From the NCBI GenBank assembly GCA_038527215.1, contig JBCBGC010000130.1:1-24441 (forward strand): 24,441 bases of DNA, in the 5' to 3' direction. Positions 1-7,097 of this stretch are shown in pieces. Made by a program: the position numbers and the translations under genes. This stretch comes from JAWPMV01 sp038527215. GTDB taxonomy: Bacteria > Bacteroidota > Bacteroidia > J057. Positions within the stretch are counted from its first letter, which is position 1, and each line of letters opens with the position of its first letter. The notes beneath the pieces were generated by a model. The model saw only the letters and a list, made by a program, of their open reading frames with translations. It searched no databases and was not told the origin of the DNA.

Positions 1-160
1 GTCATATCCTATGAAATTGGAAATTTGTTGTGAAGATCGTTGACAATTTGTGGGGAAAGAACGGGGGTTTGGTTGTTTAGCTAATAAAGGTACAGAAAAC
101 TCTCATTTGAGCAGAATTCGCCCTTATTTTTAATGAATAATTAATTTCTGGAGCTTTTGT

Positions 161-859
161 TCAGCTTTCAACCTGATTCTCCAGGGAAGTCCGGCGCAAC
201 CTTCTCCTACGCTGAAAGATCGCCACGACATATCCAATCACCAAAGGAATGAACAGCAAGGCTGAGCTGAACGTCAGAAAGACCAAAACTCCATAGGCCC
301 GATCATTACTGGTGGCATCCCGAATTCCGCCCATGATGTCAAATACTGCCCGCTCCAGATTGAGGGCCGTAAGCGCCGCAATGATGGCACACACCGGCAA
401 TAAAGCGCCCACCACAATGTACCACCATCGCAGTTGGCTAAATCTTCGAAGAAAGAAGAACAACAGGGCCAGCCGCCAGGCTGCTACGATGGCCAGGAAC
501 CATGCATTGACCGCGGCCGCCAATTCCACGGACATAAAGCGTTCTACCGGAATCGCGTAAAAAACAGCTGGAAAGGAGGTCAGGCTCACAAAGGTCAGGA
601 CCCTAAAGTAGGTCCATTTTTCCACCTGAAAGGGCAGAATGACCAGCCATATCAGCAGCGAAAGCCCAAAAATGTAGATCACGGACCCCAGCCCCAGATG
701 CTGCAATAAATGGGCACCCGGATCATCCCAGTAGCGCCCCATGCCCACGATCCAGGTCCCGAGCAGGCCGACCCAAAAATGGCGGCGGTCAAACCGCAGG
801 AGTTCCGCTCGACTGATCCGAAAAATCAGTAATTGGAAGACGGGTTGGAGGAGGGACAT
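161..859 (-). CDS. Polytopic inner-membrane protein of unknown function
   Basis: This 232-residue protein has about five to six hydrophobic segments (roughly residues 28-41, 56-77, 84-104, 112-137, 146-166 and 190-215). The short tail is very basic (RRRRLRR near 217-223), which suggests a cytoplasmic C-terminus. Before and between the first segments are motifs rich in charged and aromatic residues that look constrained: RFDRRHFWVGLLGTW (22-36), GRYWDDP (41-47) and AIPVERF (102-108). I do not recognise the family. A Yip1-like or other small integral membrane family is possible but unsupported. The ATG at 859 is the only obvious start. It stands alone: the next gene on the same strand starts 1.1 kb away and is separated by a terminator. 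I am confident that it is a real membrane protein and have no view of its function. Confidence 0.75.
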   Translation of the reverse strand: MSLLQPVFQLLIFRISRAELLRFDRRHFWVGLLGTWIVGMGRYWDDPGAHLLQHLGLGSVIYIFGLSLLIWLVILPFQVEKWTYFRVLTFVSLTSFPAVFYAIPVERFMSVELAAAVNAWFLAIVAAWRLALLFFFLRRFSQLRWWYIVVGALLPVCAIIAALTALNLERAVFDIMGGIRDATSNDRAYGVLVFLTFSSALLFIPLVIGYVVAIFQRRRRLRRTSLENQVES

Positions 860-979
860 ATTAGGTTAATTAGGGAGCCTTGCCCTATCATTCAGTGGGG
901 CTACGCTTACTTAAAATAAGCCGATATAATCGGGTAAGCAAATCAGCCGTGGGCGAGCTTGGGCATCTGAGGTTTTCAC

Positions 980-1018
980 AAAAAAAAGGGATCAAGCCTG
1001 GAGGCGTTGATCCCTTTT
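980..1018 (-). terminator. Rho-independent terminator of the glycosyltransferase gene
   Basis: The arms AAAAGGGATCAA (984-995) and TTGATCCCTTTT (1007-1018) pair perfectly. The stem continues inward with GCCT/AGGC and one bulged G. On the minus strand the stem is followed by eight T (plus-strand A run 980-987). It lies 35 nt past the stop of the GT14 gene, so it closes that transcript and separates it from the membrane-protein gene beyond. Confidence 0.9.
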
Positions 1019-1052
1019 CGAAAGCATGAAATAAAAGCGTCAGGGTTTCCCC

Positions 1053-2030
1053 TTAATGAATGGGGAGCTTTTCTAAGGGCTGCATTTGCTCTTCGCGGTG
1101 GAGAAGTTTCTGGTCGATCAAGTCCATCAACTCCCCTGAGGATTCCGGGGCTAGCTTCCGGGCAAACAGACAAGCACAATTCGCCAGGATCTCCAGATCC
1201 TCCGCCTGGAAAACCACAGGCAGCGGTACCCCTTTACGCCGCCAATCCACGTAGGTGATGCTGGGCTTTATTTTTTCAGCCTTCACAAGGCTGCCAATCA
1301 TGCTATGGAAAAAAATTTCATCTGGAACATGCGTGTGTTCATGATAAGCAAGGTAATCTGGATGAGCTTGCATGAAATCATGGATCATATAAAGCGAGCT
1401 CATGGGCAAAGCCCACCACTGACTCCCCCCAAAGGCTTGCAAATAGGATGGGAAAGTTCGGGTGTTGGCCAGCGCCTTTCTAACCGCCCCAAATTTCCCG
1501 AGCAGGAGCATGATGAGGGTATTGCGGACATTCATCAAGGTCCAGAAATTTTTCCCAAAAAGCGTAGAAACCCCAAACGTATGGCGGCGTTTCGTAAAAG
1601 GATGGAAGTTATAGCTTTCCAGGCGCCCTACGGTGCAATGTCCCCATACGTCATACGCATCTTTGCAAGCGATGAAGTTCACCCCATTATGCACCTGGAA
1701 AAACCGCTGGATATAGACGTTGGATTTGATGGGATAATCTGCCCCGCTCATCAAAATGGCATAGCCCTCTTTCTTCTCTGCGACCAGTTTATTGACGCCG
1801 AGCAGGGTCGCGTGTACCTGGGAAATATCTCCCCATCTTACCTCCAAGCGCTCCTCGTCAAAAAAGTGGACATTGTTAACTCCTTCGGCTTGCCGTAAAA
1901 AAGGCTGAATGTCACTTTTTAAATCGACGTGGACGTAAAAATGGGCAAAGGGAGCCGCCAGGCGGCGAATCAACCGCCCAAATTGTTCAGGATGTTGATG
2001 GACCTGTAATAGGTAATGAATGTGCATCAT
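1053..2030 (-). CDS. GT14-type beta-1,6-N-acetylglucosaminyltransferase (Core-2/I-branching family)
   Basis: The 325-residue protein has the landmarks of the Core-2/I-branching (GT14) glycosyltransferases: HVDLKSD (34-40), VRWGDISQV (64-72) and the LMSGADYPIKS block (about 93-103). Family members transfer a sugar, typically GlcNAc or xylose, from a UDP-sugar onto a glycan or other acceptor. There is no signal peptide or membrane segment, so it is probably cytoplasmic and would act on a lipid-linked or intracellular acceptor. Length is normal for bacterial members. Two ATG codons in a row (2030 and 2027) could start it; the first is used here. No other glycan-synthesis gene is nearby, so the acceptor cannot be inferred. 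A strong terminator follows. Family assignment is firm; the exact donor and acceptor are unknown. Confidence 0.85.
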   Translation of the reverse strand: MMHIHYLLQVHQHPEQFGRLIRRLAAPFAHFYVHVDLKSDIQPFLRQAEGVNNVHFFDEERLEVRWGDISQVHATLLGVNKLVAEKKEGYAILMSGADYPIKSNVYIQRFFQVHNGVNFIACKDAYDVWGHCTVGRLESYNFHPFTKRRHTFGVSTLFGKNFWTLMNVRNTLIMLLLGKFGAVRKALANTRTFPSYLQAFGGSQWWALPMSSLYMIHDFMQAHPDYLAYHEHTHVPDEIFFHSMIGSLVKAEKIKPSITYVDWRRKGVPLPVVFQAEDLEILANCACLFARKLAPESSGELMDLIDQKLLHREEQMQPLEKLPIH

Positions 2031-2125
2031 AATGGCTTAATTGAAGCTGATTGGTTGAAGAAATAGCCCATGGCAGAGCCCAGCAGGATCTGAGAGACCC
2101 ACTGACTCCGGTCAGGGAATTTTCC
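2027..2125 (-). other. Short hydrophobic reading frame ending on the GT14 start codon
   Basis: On the minus strand a frame is open for 32 codons, from just after an in-frame TAA at 2126-2128. It ends in a TGA that overlaps the first ATG of the GT14 gene. It reads DRSQWVSQILLGSAMGYFF near its middle, which resembles the end of a membrane protein, loosely the last helix of PAP2-type phosphatases. The only in-frame ATG is at 2071, giving 14 residues. It may be the decayed end of a former upstream gene, a tiny leader peptide, or chance. Reading the neighbouring frames upstream gave no convincing continuation. Confidence 0.2.
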
Positions 2126-2189
2126 TTAAAAGCAGCTTCAGCCCTCCCGGAAGAGGGAAGGCTTGGAGGAGGGAACGAATGGTATGGGC

Positions 2190-2220
2190 AAAAAAGAACG
2201 GCCTTACCAGCAGTGCCGTT
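2190..2220 (-). terminator. Probable terminator downstream of the MFS gene
   Basis: AACGGC (2197-2202) and GCCGTT (2215-2220) form a six-pair stem with a 12-nt loop. On the minus strand the stem is followed by C and six T (plus-strand A run 2190-2195). It lies about 240 nt past the MFS stop. The plus-strand side is also T-rich, so it may work in both directions. Confidence 0.45.
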
Positions 2221-2401
2221 TTCCTTTTTCCGAGCAAGGCCAGGCTCAGCTAATGAGCCTACCTGGAGAGATGCTAATTGACAGCAGACACCAGGGGCCT
2301 GATCTATGAAAAAAGATTTGCTTCCTTAACAGGGTTTTTGCAGCAAATATCTAGCCACAAATTCCCAAAATTTGCCATTTTATCAAAAAAGGGGCCTCAA
2401 A

Positions 2402-2438
2402 ATTAAAAAATAATAATTCAGGTTTCTGATTTTTTAAT
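2402..2438 (-). repeat. A/T-only inverted repeat past the MFS stop
   Basis: ATTAAAAAAT (2402-2411) and ATTTTTTAAT (2429-2438) are perfect inverted copies separated by 17 nt, starting 17 nt past the MFS stop codon. The stem has no G:C pair, so it would be a weak terminator. It could equally reflect the local A/T-rich composition. Confidence 0.35.
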
Positions 2439-2455
2439 ATTGGCAAAAATCTCTC

Positions 2456-3760
2456 TTATCGTAGGTCGGCTCGGATATATCTGGCGGCAATCACAAAAAA
2501 CCCAGCTCCCAACACATTGGCGAGGAGAGAGGAGGCCAGGGCCCATCGCAGGGATTCGGCTCCCATACTGGGTTCCAGGGCATCACTGACCATGCCGGTA
2601 ACCAGCGGTCCGAGGCCCAGCCCGATCAGGTTAAGGATGAAAAACAATATGGCCGAAGCCAGGGCCCGCATTTGGGGTTTGACGATCCCATGAGTCAAGG
2701 CCAGACAAGGCCCCAGGTATACAGAGATGAAAGCCGAAGGTAAGGCGATGGCCCAGAGCGCCACCAGGGTATTAGTGGTAAATAAAGTCGTCAAGGTAAA
2801 AGGAATACAGAGCAGGAGGCACAAGGCCGGGAGCCACAGGTACCACCTTTTTTCCGCCCGCCCTAAATAATCTGATAAAAACCCGCCCCCAAAGTAGCCA
2901 ATTCCTCCACCTACCCCGATCATCAGAGCCAGCCAGGTCCCGATGTCCCCACTTTCCATTTGATGAATGCGAAACAAAAAAGGCGGCAACCAGGTCATGG
3001 TGGCATAAGCTGCGTAGGCCGCCATGGCAGAGCCCAGGGCTAACCAGCGAAAAGCCTTACTGCCCCACAACACACGCAACACTTCCTGCAGGCTCTCCGC
3101 TTCTCCCGTTGCTTGCAAGCCATCAGATAATCCCCTTGGTGGCTCTTTGACCGAAAAGAAAAGCAGGATAGCGTAGAGGATGCCAGGAATCCCTACCACA
3201 AAGAAAGCTACCCGCCACCCAAAATACTGATTGATCCAGCCGCCCACCAGAAAACCCAGCAGGATGCCGATAGAGATCCCCGTGGAATAAATGGATAAAG
3301 CGGTGGCTCTTTTGTGGGCAGGAAAAAGATCTGAGATCAAGGAATGGGCCGGAGGACTGGCCCCCGCTTCGCCAATCCCTACCCCAATTCGCGCCAGCAA
3401 CAATTGCACAAAATTCTGGGCCATGCCCGAAAGCGCGGTCATCCCACTCCAGACAGCCAGCGAAATCGACATGATATGCTTACGGCTTTTGCGGTCGGCC
3501 AGACGGGCAATGGGAATCCCAAAGGTCACGTAAAATATCGCGAAGGTAAAACCCGTCATTAAGCCCAATTGGGTATCCGAAAGCCCCAACTCTTGCTTGA
3601 TAGACTCCTGAAGAATGACCAGAATCTGACGGTCAATAAAGCTGAAGACATACATCCCGGTCAGAATGAAGAGGATGTAGTTGCGGTAGCGTGGGGTAAA
3701 AGTTGTGGCGGTTTGCTCCTTCACGGAAGACCCGGAAGAAGCGGTAGGAGTAGTAGACAT
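2456..3760 (-). CDS. MFS transporter, spinster-like family
   Basis: This 434-residue protein is a major facilitator superfamily transporter of normal length with about 12 membrane segments. Family marks include FIDRQ in the first helix (41-45), the loop 2-3 signature GIPIARLADRKSRK (81-94) and RIGVGIGEAGASPPA (124-138) in the fourth helix region. This combination is typical of the spinster-like branch, whose bacterial members move small organic or lipid-like molecules; the substrate cannot be read from the sequence. The N-terminal 25 residues are Ser/Thr-rich and cytoplasmic. The start is the ATG at 3760. It lies 76 nt downstream of the secreted TPR-like gene and may share its transcript with that gene and the amidohydrolase. 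Import or export of the amidohydrolase substrate or product is a reasonable guess only. Confidence 0.88.
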   Translation of the reverse strand: MSTTPTASSGSSVKEQTATTFTPRYRNYILFILTGMYVFSFIDRQILVILQESIKQELGLSDTQLGLMTGFTFAIFYVTFGIPIARLADRKSRKHIMSISLAVWSGMTALSGMAQNFVQLLLARIGVGIGEAGASPPAHSLISDLFPAHKRATALSIYSTGISIGILLGFLVGGWINQYFGWRVAFFVVGIPGILYAILLFFSVKEPPRGLSDGLQATGEAESLQEVLRVLWGSKAFRWLALGSAMAAYAAYATMTWLPPFLFRIHQMESGDIGTWLALMIGVGGGIGYFGGGFLSDYLGRAEKRWYLWLPALCLLLCIPFTLTTLFTTNTLVALWAIALPSAFISVYLGPCLALTHGIVKPQMRALASAILFFILNLIGLGLGPLVTGMVSDALEPSMGAESLRWALASSLLANVLGAGFFVIAARYIRADLR

Positions 3761-3836
3761 AAAAGGAATTTACGCCTTTTTCCCTCCAAATACCTAATCA
3801 TCCGGCGCGCGCCCTTCTGTTCCCCCTTCAGCCTTT

Positions 3837-4748
3837 TCACCACAGCCTACGCTGCCGAATGGACTTCCCGGTCCGCTTTATTTCGGTAGAGGCCAGGGGT
3901 TTGATGCCGTACTCCTTTCTGACCGCATCTATAGCGGCTTTTTCCGATTCGGTCAGTTCACTGATATCTGCCACCCCATAATAAAAAAGGGGCTGCTCTT
4001 TTTTGAAAATGCTTCGGGATTGATCGTACATCCAGGCGTAATCCGCTGGCCGGTATTCTCCCCGTATAAGCGCTTCCTTGGCCATGGGCAGGTGTGCTGC
4101 ATTTTCAGGTAAGCGAAGGTTATGGTGGAACAAAACCCAAACTTTGCTGTAGCCTTCCGGACCAATGTTTTTTTCCGAAGGGAATCCTCTTACCGCTATC
4201 AGTTCCAGTAGATAAGCAAAGATTTCCTCATCCAGGTCGTACAGGTCTTCCGGCAGGCTAGATTTATCAATCTTATAGTCCCCGGAGACCCCCATGTTTT
4301 TACGAATGATGCGCTGGTCCACATAATACAGGCTATCACATATCCGCTGATAAGTCAGATCAATGGATTGCTCGTGTAACTGCCGGAAGGTATCCAGACT
4401 GTCCTTCAAGCCAGAAAATGGCATTTTTTTCCGAAATCCCTGATACTGCTTCCCATCCAAAAAGCGGGCGTCTTCCCCGTGCAACAGTGCCAGTCGAGCA
4501 TAGGCATAGGCCTTTTCTGCCTGCCCGAGAAAAGCGGCGGCGGTACTGGCTTGCTTATAGGAGCGGGCATGCACATAATCCACCAGCGCAAAAGCCTGTT
4601 CAAACTCCTTCAGAGCCGCTTCATAATTTTCGAGGTAAATCTGTTTATCCCCTTCGTTACAGTGGGTATAATAAGGGATGTAGTCCTGGCCCAAGGTCCA
4701 GGAAAGGCTCCCCATCAGGAGCAAGAGGGTGGTGAGTGCTTGTATCAT
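3837..4748 (-). CDS. Secreted TPR-like protein of unknown function
   Basis: The 303-residue product begins with a clear signal peptide (MIQALTTLLLLMGSLSWTLG, then QDY), so it is exported to the periplasm or beyond. Residues about 30-95 read as two or more helical TPR-like units (for example ENYEAALKEFEQAFALVDY and AEKAYAYARLALLHGED). The remainder is helical and charged without a recognisable catalytic motif. The tail is strongly basic (KRTGKSIRQRRLW). The gene sits 36 nt after the amidohydrolase and 76 nt before the transporter, all in one direction, which suggests a shared transcript. Similar small exported TPR-like proteins are common and poorly characterised in Bacteroidota. Export and the TPR-like region are well supported; the function is unknown. 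Confidence 0.75.
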   Translation of the reverse strand: MIQALTTLLLLMGSLSWTLGQDYIPYYTHCNEGDKQIYLENYEAALKEFEQAFALVDYVHARSYKQASTAAAFLGQAEKAYAYARLALLHGEDARFLDGKQYQGFRKKMPFSGLKDSLDTFRQLHEQSIDLTYQRICDSLYYVDQRIIRKNMGVSGDYKIDKSSLPEDLYDLDEEIFAYLLELIAVRGFPSEKNIGPEGYSKVWVLFHHNLRLPENAAHLPMAKEALIRGEYRPADYAWMYDQSRSIFKKEQPLFYYGVADISELTESEKAAIDAVRKEYGIKPLASTEIKRTGKSIRQRRLW

Positions 4749-4784
4749 GGTTATGGAGTTTGGTATGCGTTATGGGTAAGCTGT

Positions 4785-6308
4785 CTATTCAAATTCGCTG
4801 ATATCGATGGTCCGGCTCCTGTCATTGGCCGCCTTGACGGCAGCCAGCATGTCGTCGAGGAGCTTGCGGTCCAGCATTTTGCCGCCCAAAAACACCGCTT
4901 CAATGGACTGGGTATGCCGGATATCTTCCAGGGGGTTCTGGTTGAGCAACAGCAGGTCAGCCTGAAAACCGGGGCTGATTTTACCTGCATTTCTTCTCAG
5001 ACGAATGGCGGGATTCAGGGTGGCTGTCTGCAAGACTTCAGCCGGGCTCATGCCTACCGCCTGCATGCTGACCAGTTCCTGGTGCAGCGAAAAGCCCGGC
5101 ACAGTGACCGGCAGACTGGCATCCGTTCCGGCCAGGATGACCACCCCGCCAGCGGCCATGTTTTTCAAGATCACCCGGCAGGCTTCGGCGTAGGTCTGCC
5201 AGAAGGTGCGGCGCCCGGCCAGGTCCTCTTCGCTCAGCCCTTCGGGCAGTTTATAACGATTGACCGAGGGCAGCCAGCCCAATCCCATGGGGATCATTTC
5301 GTCCCATTCAGCGATGCCAGGATTGACATAAGCCAATTCCACCTCCTTCAGCACCGCATCCAGTTCAAATTTTTGCCGGTAAAAACTCTCCACCAGCCAG
5401 AGCGTGGTTGTCAGACTGATGTCCTTCTGGAGCATGTGAGGGATCATTTCCTGGCTGCGCTGATCGATATAAGCGAGAAGCTGGGATGGATCATCGGACT
5501 CATCCTGCTTGTCAAATTCCCGGCGCAGTGCATTCATGATTTCTTCCAGATGGGCAATGTCCGACTGGTGGGAGGTCCACAAGTCGTCTATCTCTATGCT
5601 CCAGGGAATGTGGCCCACCATATCCATACCAAGGGAATCTGCCGTCCGACTGATGGCTTCGTAGCACTCCCGCGAAAGGTGGCTATAGGCCTTGATCCCG
5701 TCGTATCCCTGCTCCTTCAGATAAAGGACATGCTGGGCTGCATCTGCGGCATCTTTCACATTATTAAATTCCTGAGACCAATTCATAAACCATCCTTCCA
5801 TGGTGCCAAAGGTGCCCAGGCGAGGAGAGGCTACATACATCTGCGGTCCCAGCCTGCCAGCTTTGATTTCCTCCCGCAAAGTCAGGTGGTGAGGTGCACC
5901 TACCAGTTCCCGGATGTGCGTGATGCCATTGGCCAGGTAGAGGAGCAGGTCATTGGGACTCTGCCAGAGATGAACGTGGGCATCGGTCAACGCGGGGATC
6001 AGGTACTTCCCGGTTCCATCTTCAACAGCGGTTCCGGTCTCATATTCCAGCACCGAATCTATGGCTACGATTTTTCCTCCTTCCAGGCATACGGTGCGGT
6101 TAGGCAGGAAGCGCTGCCCATCGGGAGAAAGCACATGGACATGCTCTATGCAGATCGGTCCTTCATAAGGCACAAATTGGCCCGGATCGACCTCCTCCGT
6201 CAGGCCTCCATAGATTTGCTTGAGGTTTCGATTAGCGAGGAAAACGGTGATGATTCCCAGGACCAGGATCAGCAACAGAAAATAGCGGAGGATTTTTTTC
6301 CAGGGCAT
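4785..6308 (-). CDS. Membrane-anchored amidohydrolase (imidazolonepropionase-like)
   Basis: This 507-residue metal-dependent hydrolase has one N-terminal membrane segment (about 8-25) and a periplasmic-facing catalytic domain. The metal-site order of the amidohydrolase superfamily is complete: DAHVH (109-113, metal ligands H111 and H113), K206 in GYDGIKAY as the probable carboxylated lysine, H233 in GHIP, H253 in AHLEE and D396 in AGTDAS. The N-terminal beta-sandwich strand (GGKIVAID) and the C-terminal AGKISPGFQADLLLL segment are also family hallmarks. The nearest well-known relatives are imidazolonepropionase-like and prolidase-like enzymes that cleave C-N bonds in cyclic amides or dipeptides, so the substrate stays open. 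The two following genes encode an exported TPR-like protein and an MFS transporter. A 639-codon reading frame on the opposite strand is a shadow of this gene. Confidence 0.88.
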   Translation of the reverse strand: MPWKKILRYFLLLILVLGIITVFLANRNLKQIYGGLTEEVDPGQFVPYEGPICIEHVHVLSPDGQRFLPNRTVCLEGGKIVAIDSVLEYETGTAVEDGTGKYLIPALTDAHVHLWQSPNDLLLYLANGITHIRELVGAPHHLTLREEIKAGRLGPQMYVASPRLGTFGTMEGWFMNWSQEFNNVKDAADAAQHVLYLKEQGYDGIKAYSHLSRECYEAISRTADSLGMDMVGHIPWSIEIDDLWTSHQSDIAHLEEIMNALRREFDKQDESDDPSQLLAYIDQRSQEMIPHMLQKDISLTTTLWLVESFYRQKFELDAVLKEVELAYVNPGIAEWDEMIPMGLGWLPSVNRYKLPEGLSEEDLAGRRTFWQTYAEACRVILKNMAAGGVVILAGTDASLPVTVPGFSLHQELVSMQAVGMSPAEVLQTATLNPAIRLRRNAGKISPGFQADLLLLNQNPLEDIRHTQSIEAVFLGGKMLDRKLLDDMLAAVKAANDRSRTIDISEFE

Positions 6309-6394
6309 GAGGACAGTAGCTTGGGTAGTAGACTTAGGAGTGGTTTCTACAGGAAGTTACAGGAAAAATACCGAAAGCGGAACCTTTTATCTGC

Positions 6395-6904
6395 TTAGCT
6401 GCGGTCTATGTTGCGGACAAAATCAGCGATCCGCTCTTGCTCTTCGCTGCTGAGCACATTTCCCGCCACCCAGGTATGCAAATGCCCCAGGTACTCCATG
6501 CCCAGATAGGCCGCACTGTATTCAAAGGGGATAAAAAAACCAGGGGTTTCTGCTGCTTCCGAACCACAAGCCACTGCGGCCAGCTTTTTGCCTCTCAATT
6601 TTCTCCCTAGCTCTTTTTCTACCTTCAGGCAATCGGTAAATCGATCCAGGAAATTTTTCATCAGCCCACTCATGCTGTACCAGTAAACCGGGGTGAGCAA
6701 CCAGCAAATGTCATGGGCCACCACTTGCCGCATCAAGGGCAGGAAGTCATCCTCCACGTGCGCGTGTTCATACGTGTACTGATGAATCTTTAGCTGATTT
6801 AAATCAGCCAAAGGCGCTTGCAAGGCCGTTTGAATCAGGTGCGTTACCTGATGGGTATTCCCCTGACTTCGCGAACTACCCTGGACCAGGAAATGAGCCG
6901 ACAT
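6395..6904 (-). CDS. Flavodoxin-fold NAD(P)H-dependent oxidoreductase
   Basis: The 169-residue protein fits the NADPH-dependent FMN reductase / flavodoxin-like family. GSSRSQGNT (9-17) is the FMN phosphate-binding loop, and TPVYWYSMSGLMKNFLDR (71-88) is the second flavin-contacting segment typical of this group. Length is normal, and it should be a soluble dimer. Such enzymes reduce quinones, azo compounds or free flavin, often as part of an oxidative or electrophile stress response. It is transcribed away from katG across a 193-bp shared upstream region, so the two could be co-regulated, though no shared operator could be identified. The amidohydrolase follows after 86 nt, which makes an operon possible but unproven. 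Confidence 0.85.
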   Translation of the reverse strand: MSAHFLVQGSSRSQGNTHQVTHLIQTALQAPLADLNQLKIHQYTYEHAHVEDDFLPLMRQVVAHDICWLLTPVYWYSMSGLMKNFLDRFTDCLKVEKELGRKLRGKKLAAVACGSEAAETPGFFIPFEYSAAYLGMEYLGHLHTWVAGNVLSSEEQERIADFVRNIDRS

Positions 6905-7049
6905 AGGAAAGTAATTCAGAAAAGTGAGAAGAAAAGGGCTGATAATCAGGCAGAAACGTGCCCGTTATGGCGCCCATTTCATCATTAATAGCTATGATTT
7001 TTTACAAGCCATCAACAAAATCAATAATACTCATGGCGGACATAGAAGC

Positions 7050-7090
7050 AATTTATGGCTTTTTTCCGGTACTTAGTGGGACCATAAATT
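7050..7090 (+). promoter_or_regulatory. Inverted repeat in the katG leader
   Basis: AATTTATGG (7050-7058) and CCATAAATT (7082-7090) are perfect nine-base inverted copies separated by 23 nt. The right arm ends seven bases before the katG ATG. A short inner pairing (TCC with GGA) could extend the hairpin. It may be an operator, or an mRNA hairpin that hides or exposes the katG start. No OxyR or Fur-type site could be read with confidence. Confidence 0.45.
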
Positions 7091-7097
7091 ATCAAAC

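Larger units (their letters stand above)
2031..2455. other. 425-bp intergenic region between GT14 and MFS genes
   Basis: No convincing full gene is visible here. The region holds the short hydrophobic frame next to the GT14 start, one GC-containing hairpin with a T run (2190-2220) and an A/T-only inverted repeat just past the MFS stop (2402-2438). The promoter of the GT14 gene should lie between the hairpin at 2190 and the gene start, but I could not pick out a clear -7 element. Confidence 0.6.

Noticed and set aside
1305..1898. A 197-codon plus-strand frame within the GT14 gene
   Set aside because: The minus-strand frame has clear GT14 motifs, and the plus-strand product shows none.
2027..2125. 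A PAP2-type phosphatase gene upstream of GT14
   Set aside because: Only about 32 codons are open, and neighbouring frames upstream show none of the PAP2 catalytic motifs. The resemblance is limited to one hydrophobic stretch.
4479..6398. A 639-codon open frame on the plus strand
   Set aside because: It lies antisense to the amidohydrolase, whose metal-site residues are all intact. The translated product has no family pattern, so it is a codon-use shadow.
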